DNA of 64,000 nt from Cucumis sativus (taxonomy: Eukaryota > Streptophyta > Magnoliopsida > Cucurbitales > Cucurbitaceae). Shown piece after piece: positions 39,616-49,588 of the stretch. The position numbers and the translations under genes are program-made. The stretch's first letter is position 1; the number at the start of each line of letters is the position of its first letter. The DNA is taken from the NCBI RefSeq assembly GCF_000004075.3, contig NC_026660.2:15395837-15459836 (forward strand), written 5' to 3'. The notes below the pieces were generated by a model that saw nothing but the letters and a program-made list of their open reading frames with translations, had not been told where the DNA came from and searched no databases.

Positions 39616-39860
39616 TTGAAAAATTGTAATTGATAATCATTTCAACAATAATAATTAAGGATATAACAAAATTTTAAAAAAATTGCAAATATAGCAAAAC
39701 CATCACTGATGGACTTGTATCGCTGATAGACCAATATTTGCAACATGATAGACTTATATTATTGATAGAATTTGACAAATTTTGCTATATTTGCAAATTT
39801 TTTAAAAGGTTGTTGTATACTTAATTATTTTGAATCTAATTGCTAAATTTGAAACTATCC
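39616..39860. mobile_element. MITE with long inverted repeats
   Basis: ATAATTAAGGATATAACAAA at 39651 is mirrored by the complement of GTTGTATACTTAATTAT ending at 39828, with TTGCAAATATAGCAAAA inside each arm. The arms are about 48 bp. The outer right flank AATTTGAAACTATCC corresponds to the inverted start of the element at 20103. The segment is absent at the matching point of duplication copy 1 (about 37793), which supports insertion. Confidence 0.6.
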
Positions 39861-40086
39861 TTTTATATATATATTGTGCCTCTAATTCAATTTTTGGACA
39901 GTTTTGATTATAATGACAGTAATATAAAAACGAGAAATTTTAATATTAAATAACAATAATTTTAATAATGTTGATTACAATTGCTAACATTGGTGGTTTA
40001 AGTAGGAATATTAACTATTCACAAAATATAACAAATTACATAATCGAGTGGAGTTTATGAAAGTTTTAGTTAAGCATTGTTAAAAA

Positions 40087-42018
40087 TGATAGAACTAAGT
40101 CATGCACAGCGGAAAAAGAATCGAATTTCTACCATAATTGCCACAATTAACATGTCACCATAAACTAATCAAATTAGGGTTTTAAGAAATATTACCTTTG
40201 AAGCTTTCAAAAGGTTTGATATCTTCTTACCAATTCTACCCGAGACCACCACTAGTACTCAACTGCTATCCTCTAGACAAAGAACCGGGTTGTGGGACCC
40301 AATTTTGGTGTAGAAAGTAATGGAGATAAAATGAGATTGGAAGCTTTCTTTTTCTTTTGTTGAGATGATGAAAATGATAAAAGAGGGAAAACTTTTTCAA
40401 CATTTGAAAACACCTCTATTTATAACCTAATTACATGAAAAAATGCATGCAATTCATTTGCCAAATCTCAACACCTAATGTTCCACTAACAATTAGTGGA
40501 ACTTAGTGGGCTAGGTGTCTATATCTCATATAGCCACATATCCCACTAAGAGTTATTGGGATTATCCAACAAAATGTTGGATTTTCCCACTAACTTAGTC
40601 CAAGGGTAAAATGGTCATTAGATATTTCTAGTCAAAAGTCAAACTTTGACTTTTCTTAGTCAAAAGTCAATATTTTGACTTTTTACCATTTTGTCCGTCT
40701 TGACTAATTCCAACCTTCCGAGCATGAATCCACATTCATTTTTCCAAAATTCAAATCACATTTGAATATAAGGCCGGTCAAAGTTTGACTTTTCAAAGTC
40801 AAAAGTCAACATTTTGACTTTTTACTATTTTTGACCAATTCTATCAATTCCGAGCTTCTTAGTATGAATCCGCATTCATACTTATAGTATGTAAAACATA
40901 AAGCTCTATTTCTAATTAGAAGACCGACGACTATATCACTATATTTGTCGGTTTCCCTTTCTTCTCCCAATTCGAACAATTCGACTTATTTCATCACACT
41001 GTTCTAAGTTTAATCCATATGAGCTAGCAGAGGAACCTAATGGACCTATAGATCATGGCTCCAACGATTCAAGATTAACTAGCTAAACTCTTTTAAACCG
41101 AGTTAATTAACATTCGTTAACTAACGGGTCATTCCACTAAAGTCCCGTAGTTGCACTCCCCTCACTATATATATATTTGTGTCCATTTGATAAAACCATA
41201 ATCAGCAAGTTAATCATTCACAGGTTGCTCGTAACCTTGGCTGGGTCAAAATACCGTTTTACCCCCAAGATTACATCTTGCTCCTTAAGTGCCACTAATC
41301 CACTATTGAACAATTGGTTTAAGGTTCAACCTATAAACTTAATCCCTCTCGGGTCAATGAGAGGGTGGGGCCCCTTGTTCAAGACTTGGATTCAGTGCTT
41401 AAGAGAACAACCTATCTACTAACCCTAAAGCGGGTAGGAGTGAATTCCATCTTGTACCCTATGTTCCCAGCTATCCACATGATCTTACCCTTGAAATGAG
41501 AGGCTTATTGGGCCAACGCTGATGAGCTGCCCTCACCTATGCAGATCTAAGGATAATCTCGTGTGAACATAAGTTCATAGTTAACTCAGGATTAAGACTA
41601 AGTTACCTAGGTCATCAATAATTGAGATAGTCGGTTTTAAACAGTAAACGGTGTTATAACGTAAAAATGACTAATTCATGGTTCAGTCTTATGTAAACAT
41701 TTTACATAGGATGTCCCTACTTTCATGTCTCTACATGAACGATTAGGATCACCTCGTTTGTACTACAAAGTGGGCCGCATCCATAGTTTCTCTAAATAAG
41801 GCGCCCAACCTTTATTTCATATACTATAGACTATTTAGGCTATATACTCGAACTTGATCCACGTTTATGTTTACACATAAAGTTCAAGTTTATTCAAAAA
41901 ATAGCATTGGAACTTGATTTATTGGATTTAAGATTATAATATTTAATTTCTCAATAACAACTTTATTGAACAGAATATGATTTACAAACTACGAGTTTTA
42001 GGACAAAAAATTCCAACA
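40087..42018 (-). mobile_element. Solo LTR of a retrotransposon, 1932 bp, with AAAAA target duplication
   Basis: The segment begins TGATAGAACT and ends TTCCAACA, so it has TG...CA termini, and is flanked by AAAAA on both sides (40082-40086 and 42019-42023). In duplication copy 1 the site is uninterrupted with a single AAAAA (38021-38025), which proves an insertion. Read on the minus strand it starts TGTTGGAATTTTTTGTCC and has a TATAAATA promoter-like word around 40423-40430, so transcription would run leftward. There is no internal domain, primer-binding site or polymerase ORF: this is a solo LTR left by LTR-LTR recombination. ORFs within it are spurious. The superfamily cannot be assigned. 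Confidence 0.85.
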
Positions 42019-43364
42019 AAAAATTATCTAATATGTTTCAAAATAAGCATAACAAAAAAGGTCATGCAATAGTGAAAGAAGCAGAGTTACATTTTGCCAT
42101 AATTATGGTTGTATTTTATGGCACACATGTATTTTAAAACCACTTTTGTCAAAGGATATCTAAATAAAAATGATTTTTTTTTAAAAAATATTTTTTATTA
42201 AGTCAAGCTGAATAAGTTTTAGATTTTGTAGTTAAATTGACTAAATAAAAAAAATGTTATTAAACTAAAAATAAGCCATGATATATATGTGATATATAAT
42301 TACAATTTTCACTATATTATCATCAATTTTCACCTTGAAAAAATGTAACAAAATAAACAAAATCTCATAAAATGGTGGAAAGATTAATTTAAAATAAAGA
42401 ATAGAAAAGAAACCATGGTAGAAAATGATCTAATAATAATAGTTATATAAAAAACTCCAAAAGAAAAGAAAATAAACAAATGTGTATTTTTAAAAAGTCA
42501 TTATTGGGATTAAATCAAAGGCAAACGTAGAATGACTCAGAAAAAAAAGTTGTTCAAAAATTAATTTTTACTAATTTTTTAAGGTTTGGAGCAGTTGCAA
42601 AATTGACGGTTGAAAGTTCGTCAACCGAGTTTATCAGAAATAACACCTAGTGGTCATCGACAATGGTCACGAGGGTGGTTTTTGGAGTTGGTAGATGAAA
42701 TTTCTAAATTGAGTTAGAAAAAAAATGTAATCCATGAGTTTGAATAATGTTTACTACTCAATCCCATGAGAAAGAGTGTATGAAGCCTTGACGAAGACGG
42801 TCGTTGATGGTGAAAGACGATCAACGATCGCCAATTTGATGATTGGTTGGTCGTCGACCATCACGAGAGCCATCAAGGGTTATGGCTATTGATCATTAAC
42901 CATCACTTTACTCGCTTGTTAATGGCATGAGATCGATAATTAACGATAACGATTAGTTGTCATCGATCAAGATGTTCACCCCACGACAATAATGTTCAAA
43001 GTTGCAGGTCACAAGCAATCAAGATGACTGGTCACAGACGATCAAGAAAATTGATAATCAACAATCAAAATGATCCGAAGCCGATGGTTAAAATATCAAT
43101 TGTTGTGACTGTCGATCGATCATGATGGGACATCGTAGTTGATCATGAAGTTGGCTAACAATTGTTGTATAGGTCTGACTTCAAATGCCAAATCCCATCA
43201 TTCCAACGGGGAGATTGTGTCGAAATTTATATAGACTTTTTTGAAAAGTATTTTATCAATATTAGTAGATTAACACATGATCTAGGTTCGAGTAAAAATC
43301 TAGAACGAATGTGATAAAATTATTTATTTGATTTGAAAATGTGAAAAAAAAAAACAAGAATATT

Positions 43365-43475
43365 GGGGAATTGACAAAAATAGGCCAAAAATGGGGTAGA
43401 AAAAGAGTTTTAGGATTGATTGTAAAAAAGTTGAGATTTAGGATAAATTGGAGGTGAAATGACGAAAATACCCTC
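43365..43475. repeat. MULE left terminal inverted repeat
   Basis: Composite inverted repeat: outer 21 bp (43365-43385), a left-specific 57-bp spacer, and an inner 33-bp block (43443-43475) identical in inverted orientation to the right end. Confidence 0.85.
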
Positions 43476-44322
43476 TTTTATTTTCCTTCCTCTTCTTTTT
43501 CCTTTTCTTCAACCCAAAGACAGAAGGTCGTTCAAAAGAAAAACGTAAACCAGAGCATTTGAACTCTTCCGCGTCTGCAGTTACCCCCTTCAACTCTCTC
43601 CCGCCTCCGATGAACGTTTTTCTCTTCCGTCCATTTCTTCTCCACTTCCATCCATTTCTTCTCCACGACTCTCTGCTATATTTTCCGATTTCAACTTGTT
43701 CACCGAACGTCTCCATTTCTTCTGCACGGGTCTCTGTTTTAATTTGGACTTCAACTCCGGCGGACGCTTCTCCACTTCCATCCATTTCGATTTCAGGTTT
43801 GTTTTCACCGGACCTCTCCATTTCTTATCCACTCCTCTACGTTGGCAGTGCCATATCCATCATCTTTGAAGTCAAGTGAGTAATAAAATCTCAGTTTTTT
43901 TTTTTAGAGTTAGTCTGTTGTAGCTTATCTATTATTACAGTATTCCATCTTGTTTGTTTAAGTTGTCTGTTGAGATGTGAGTTTTTTTGTTTTTGGCACA
44001 TTTTAGAGAAGAAATGCATGTCGTATGCACACAGACATAGAGAACCGTGTGAGCCATTCTGTTTTTAGGAAGAAAAACCATTTCCTTTGCAATGTACTGT
44101 AATAATAGAAAAACCATACCTTGGAGTTTAGAACTTGAATTCGAACATATATTTGGTATCCCATATAAACTCTGCAAAGCTACCAGTACAATAGAATATC
44201 ATAAGCTGCATTGTTGAAAGACCATTTCCTTTGCAATTTGTTGAAAGACATTATCATAAGCTGCATTGTTGTTCTCTACTTTGTTAATGTTTTTAGTGAT
44301 GTAGTTCCAATAGAATACAATC
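43476..44322 (+). other. MULE left interior: GC-richer leader with degenerate minisatellite
   Basis: About 43600-43830 repeats variants of TCCATTTCTTCTCCAC (ttccgTCCATTTC, TTCCATCCATTTC, GTCTCCATTTCTTC). ORFs occur on both strands because of the repeat, with no family motif. It probably serves as promoter and leader for the protease gene; no exon could be assigned with confidence. From 43880 to 44322 there is ordinary AT-rich DNA. Confidence 0.4.
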
Positions 44323-46112
44323 TTTAGAATGCATGTTTAGCTAGTCTAGCTAGTCTACTAGGTGTTAAGGCTTTAGGGTTAGCAATTTTATTAGACTTAG
44401 CTACTTTGCCTTGAATTTTTCCATCATCTCGCACCTATCAGCACCTATCTCGCACCTTCCAAAATTTTGAGTAGAAGTCCTAAGATGAGAGTGTTAACCT
44501 TCCTAAACCGTTTAGAATGCATGTTTAGCTAGCAATTTTATTAGACTTAGCAACTTTGCCTTGAAGTTTTCCATCATCTCGCACCTATCAGCACCTATCT
44601 CGCACCTTCCAAAATTTTGAGTAGAAGTCCCAATATAAGAGTGTTAACTTCCTAAACTGTTTAAAATGCATGTTTATCTAGTCTACTAGGTGTTAAGACT
44701 TTAGGGTTAGCAATTTTATTAAACTTAGCAACTTTGCCTTGAAGTTTTCCATCATCTCGCACCTATCAGCACCTATCCCTCACCTTCCAAAATTTTGAGT
44801 AGAAGTCCCAATATAAGAGTGTAAACTTCCTAAACCGTTTACAATGCATGTTTAGCTAGTCTACTAGGTGTTAAGGCTTTAGGGTTAGCAATTTTATCAG
44901 ACTTAGCAACTTTGCCTTGAATTTTTCCATCATCTCGCACTTATCAGCACCTATCTCACACCTTCCAAAATTTTGAGTAAAAGTCCCAATATAAGAGTGT
45001 TAACTTCCTAAACCGTTTAGAATGCATGTTTAGCTAGTCTACTAGGTGTTAAGGCTTTAGGGTTAGCAATTTTATTAGACTTAGCAACTTTGCCTTGAAT
45101 TTTTCCATCATCTCGCACCTATCAGCACCTATCTCGCACCTTCCAAAATTTTGAGTAGAAGTCCCAATATAAGAGTGTTAACTTCCTAAACCGTTTAGAA
45201 TGCATGTTTAGCTAGTCTACTAGGTGTTAAGGCTTTAGGGTTAGCAATTTTATTAGACTTAGCAACTTTGCCTTGAATTTTTCCATCATCTCGCACTTAT
45301 CAGCACTTATCTCGCACCTTCCAAAATTTTGAGTAGAAGTCCCGATATAAGAGTGTTAACTTCCTAAACCGTTTACAATGCATGTTTAGCTAGTCTACTA
45401 GGTGTTAAGGCTTTAGGGTTAGCAATTTTATTAGACTTAGCAACTTTGCCTTGAATTTTTCCATCATCTCGCACTTATCAGCACCTATCTCGCACCTTCC
45501 AAAATTTTGAGTAGAAGTCCCGATATAAGAGTGTTAACTTCCTAAACCGTTTACAATGCATGTTTAGCTAGTCTACTAGGTGTTAAGGCTTTAGGGTTAG
45601 CAATTTTATTAGACTTAGCAACTTTGCCTTGAATTTTTCCATCATCTCGCACCTATCAGCACCTATCCCTCACCTTCCAAAATTTTGAGTAGAAGTCCCA
45701 ATATAAGAGTGTTAACTTCCTAAACCGTTTAGAATGCATGTTTAGCTAGTCTACTAGGTGTTAAGGCTTTAGGGTTAGCAATTTTATTAGACTTAGCAAC
45801 TTTGCCTTGAATTTTTCCATCATCTCGCACTTATCAGCACTTATCTCGCACCTTCCAAAATTTTGAGTAGAAATCCCGATATAAGAGTGTTAACTTCCTA
45901 AACCGTTTACAATGCATGTTTAGCTAGTCTACTAGGTGTTAAGGCTTTAGGATTAGCAATTTTATTAGACTTAGCAACTTTGCCTTGAATTTTTCCATCA
46001 TCTCGCACCTATCAGCACCTATCCCTCACCTTCCAAAATTTTGAGTAGAAGTCCCAATATAAGAGTGTTAACTTCCTAAACCGTTTAGAATGCATGTTTA
46101 GCTAGTCTACTA
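44323..46112. repeat. 178-bp tandem repeat array inside the MULE, about 10 units
   Basis: The word TTTAGAATGCATG (or TTTACAATGCATG) recurs at 44323, 44511, 44660, 44838, 45016, 45194, 45371, 45549, 45728, 45906 and 46083. After the first two irregular units the period is 177-179 bp. Each unit carries CTACTAGGTGTTAAGGC, GCTTTAGGGTTAGC (a telomere-like TTTAGGG), and CATCTCGCACCTATCAGCACC. Neighbouring units differ at only a few bases, so the array was recently amplified or homogenised. It lies directly upstream of the recognisable protease exons. Confidence 0.95.
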
Positions 46113-46229
46113 TATTGAAACACCTTGAAGTTCAAAAAAAGGTTAGGAATCAAAGTTTGTTTAACATTTTCAAAGTTTGTGGTACATTTTCAAAGTGTTT
46201 CTTACCAATACATTTTGACATTTCCAAAG

Positions 46230-47766
46230 GGTGAAGAAGGAGACTGCACGGGAGTTGAAGGTCATGATGCCCAGACTGAAGATGTTGACACACCCGGTAC
46301 ACCTTCTTGGTTGAGGATGCCCAAGGAGGATGACACAAGTGATGGGGTGAAACACGTTGAACTTCAAAAGCAGGTTAGGAATCAAAGTTGTGTAGTGGGG
46401 TGAAAATCATCCTTACTAATGCTTTATCCTTAGTAATGCATTTTGACCTTCCATAGGGTGTCGAAGCAAACCGCACGGAGGATGACACAATGGACGAGTT
46501 GGATAAGAAGGTTCATATTGATTTGGAGGAGCCAATAGACGTCGTTGACGATTTGAACGAGGAAATTGGAGTAAAAAGTCTTACTTATTTTGATTCAGAC
46601 GTCATGGAGATAGAACCATTATCCACTAAACGACCACATGTTCGGCCCGCACATAGCAAGCGTGCAAGTGTATACTTGTCAACCCCCTTCACAGCTTTAG
46701 ATAAACGGACTACAAAATCAACCACCACCACCTCTCAGTCTCAACCATCCGTCTATGATCCTATGCAAAAAATACCTGACGCCCATTTAGATCGACTCAG
46801 AGCTTGGATCACAGACAAGCGTACGAAAGATGAGGTGCATGAAACTTTTCACGGGAAAAAATCGAAGGAGTTTTTCAGAGACTTGTTCATGTGTCGTCGG
46901 TGGTTGGCGGATGAGGTTAGAACTTTTCTCATTATTTCTTATTTACAGTTTTAGAGCACTTAGTACCTTCAAGAAGTTGGTTTGATCGCATAACCGAATT
47001 AAATGTTTTATTTTGTTTCTATTAGCATTTGGATGCACTCTTTCTTCTCATTCGCTTCAACATTAAGACAGCCATGATACCTTCTGCTCAAAACTTCACA
47101 ACTGTAGACACACTATTCATGGTTTGTACTCGCAACCATACTTTATGTACTGAATTTGCTTTTGATATTTGTCTTATTGTCTCATTGTATACATGCATGT
47201 GTGTTTTTTTTTCCTTCCAGCGACTATTAGTTGCGAAGTGGCCTGAATATCAAGAATGTATTAAAGAGAATCGACCATTTCACTGGAAGGAGGAGTATCG
47301 GTTGGTTGACTATGTTGTCGGATCAAAACAAGACTGTCAAGATCCTTGGGTGAATGTTGATTACATTTACTCTCCATTCAATATCCATGGCAATCATTGG
47401 ATTCTATTATGCTTGGACTTGGTACGTTGTCAAGTTAAGGTATGGGATTCGCTTCCGTCGCTTACGAGTGCCGAAGATATGAGAAGCATATTAGTGCCAA
47501 TTCAAGAGATGGTGCCAAATTTGCTCGATACTACTGGATTCTTTGTTAGGAGAGGCGGATCATCAACACACAAGGAACCTTGGCCACTTGTCATTGTCGA
47601 CTCCATTCCACTTCAACGCAACAATAGTGATTGTGGTGTATTTACAATTAAGTATTTCGAATATGAAGCTTCTGGTTTAGATGTAGCTACATTATGTCAA
47701 GAAAACATGTCATATTTTAGAAAACAATTGACATTTCAATTATGGACCAACAATCCCATGTATTGA
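46230..47766 (+). CDS. Ulp1-like C48 cysteine protease of the MULE (3' exons)
   Basis: Exons 46230-46373, 46457-46915, 47026-47121 and 47221-47766 join in phase 0 and give 414 residues ending in WTNNPMY. C48 proteases cleave SUMO or related ubiquitin-like tags; in plant MULEs such genes are carried cargo of unknown role. The catalytic region is complete: His in GNHWILL (codon 47395), Asp in VKVWDSLP (47446), the oxyanion Gln in PLQRNN and Cys in NSDCGVF (47632). The upstream part is acidic and low in complexity. The 5' exons are not identified; the 46118-46140 sequence mimics the end of exon 46230-46373 (both run into GTTAGGAATCAAAG), suggesting tandem exon duplication upstream. The DUF1985-type region often found with this domain was not seen. 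Exons and triad are firm; the start is unknown. Confidence 0.85.
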
Positions 47767-49588
47767 CTTTTAGTTCCAACTTTTGAAGGAATTGTATATG
47801 TTCCAAACTATGTACATAAATAGTTTTATATAATGGAATGAATACCATTTTTGTTTTATGGTATGCAATTTTTATTTCATTCTCTTGGAAAATTGTAAAG
47901 TGTGCAGAACTTTTATATAATGTACAACAATGCAGGTGAGAGCAACATTCTCATGCTCTTAGAATTAGGAAGACCAATTTATCCCACAATGTATGAAAAT
48001 TTCACCTCTTTGAATGCTAATTGTTTTTGGCAGGTGTCTTAGAAACATTTTTGGATTTCTAATGTATGAATATAGACATTCTTGATGTGTTACCGGTGAT
48101 GGAGCAGAGGTTTGTGGTGGCTGTGGAACTGCAGAAGCAATGGGTTCAGGTTCTGCATCAAAATCAATTAAACTTCCAGAAGGTTGCTGATAGCTCTGTT
48201 ATCTCAGCAAGAGCCTCCTTTGTATGACGGTGGTAAAGTATTGGACTTGTTCGTTGCATACATTAACAGGTTATGGTATGATAAAATGTGGGGGATGTAA
48301 GTTTACCATGATACAAGAGTGGTCTAGAGAATTATGCTTGGTATTCAATGCCCATGGAAATAGTTTTAGTTAGCTCCTAGTGAAAAATGGATTTATATAT
48401 AGCCTCACGTAGAAGGTTTTCATTATAAAAACATCTTATGTAGGAACAATTGATCCTCATTACCAATAGTAGCATTTTGATCTGTGTCTTGTTCTGTACC
48501 TTTGTTGTTAACCAACCGACTTTATACATTACTTATTATTAGCTCAGTCTTGCTACTACCTGAACTTTCAGAGTCAACTCATCGACATTAACTGTCACTC
48601 CTTTGAGTGTTATTAATTATTGTTTTTTCCATTGAGATTACTATGCTTGAAGAGGTGGTTCATATGCTTGAAGATTTGAATCATTACTGCTGCAGTAGCA
48701 AAAGGAGAGCAGCTATTGAGTTCTAAAGCACACAATATTATTTACTTCTCACGGATTGTTCAAACATTATTCGTTGCAGCTTTGGAGTTGTTCTAATGAA
48801 AGTACCAACATAAAAGAAGCCCATTTTCTAAGACAACTGCCATGAAAACAACAGGAAAGCAGAATGAGATATCTAAAAGGTAATCTGAAAGAGATGGTAG
48901 ATCCCAGCATATCATAGGCTCAGGTGGAGAACGCAGTCAAAGTGGTAAGGATCGCACTTCGCTGCACGACTAAGATTCCATCTACAAGGCCCTTCATGCA
49001 AATGGTGGTTCATATGCTTGAAGAGGCTGAACCTTGTAAAAACTAAAAGTAGCAAAAGCTTTGCATTTATTACTACTGCACACTTTAAGTAATCAGCAAG
49101 AGGCTTCAAATGCAGCAAGGGCTGAACCTTTAAGTAATCAGCAAGGGCTGAACCTTGTAAAAACTAACAGAGGCTGAACCTTGAAGATGAATGTAAAAAC
49201 TAAAAGTAATCAGCAAGATTTGCATCATTAATACTGCAGTAGCAAAAGGAGAGCATTTATTGAGTTCTAAAGCACACAATATTGTCATAATAGGATTTCA
49301 AGTCTTTCTCAAAAAGCTTGAAATGCCAAAGGAGTAAATATTCTATAAACAGTTCACAGTAGGATAAATAAAAAGAGAAGGAAAGTCTTGAAGTTGCAGA
49401 AGAAAAGTCTTCAACTTAGAATTGTCAGTGAGATGACTTTAGTGATCTTGCAAACAACACAGGACACAATTTTATAAGCATCTTCCACCTGCATTAAAAA
49501 AATGAACCTTTTTTACATCGTGATCATGCAAACAACGCAAGCACAAACCAAGCAAGTATAAAACTATTACTACGTACCAAGACGGGTA
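47767..49588. other. MULE interior between the two convergent genes
   Basis: Non-coding. It contains internal direct repeats: CTGCAGTAGCAAAAGGAGAG with TTGAGTTCTAAAGCACACAA at about 48692-48731 and again at 49235-49280, and several copies of CATATGCTTGAAGA (about 48640, 48662, 49013) and GGCTGAACCTT (about 49025, 49121, 49147, 49172). No ORF of note. Confidence 0.6.

Larger units (their letters stand above)
39401..43220. repeat. Tandem segmental duplication, copy 2 (interrupted)
   Basis: Second copy of the unit at 37621-39400, enlarged by a MITE (39616-39860) and a 1932-bp solo LTR (40087-42018). Divergence between the copies is visible in every line, so the duplication is older than both insertions. 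The two copies abut around the GGGGGTGTTTGGC word at 39396. Confidence 0.65.

Noticed and set aside
41177..41422. 81-aa ORF inside the solo LTR
   Set aside because: It lies entirely in LTR DNA on the strand opposite to the inferred transcription and shows no domain.
43438..43879. Overlapping ORFs of 80-127 aa on both strands
   Set aside because: They arise from a degenerate TCCATTTCTTCTCCAC minisatellite that keeps all frames open, and no family motif is present.
44323..46112. Regularly spaced repeats as a CRISPR array or centromeric satellite
   Set aside because: The units are contiguous 178-bp tandem repeats without spacers, in a plant genome and confined to the interior of one MULE, with only about ten copies.
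46125..46403. ATG at 46125 as the true start of the protease gene
   Set aside because: The frame runs through an intron-like segment ending in an acceptor (TTTCCAAAG) and is explained by exon-module duplication; the start remains unknown.
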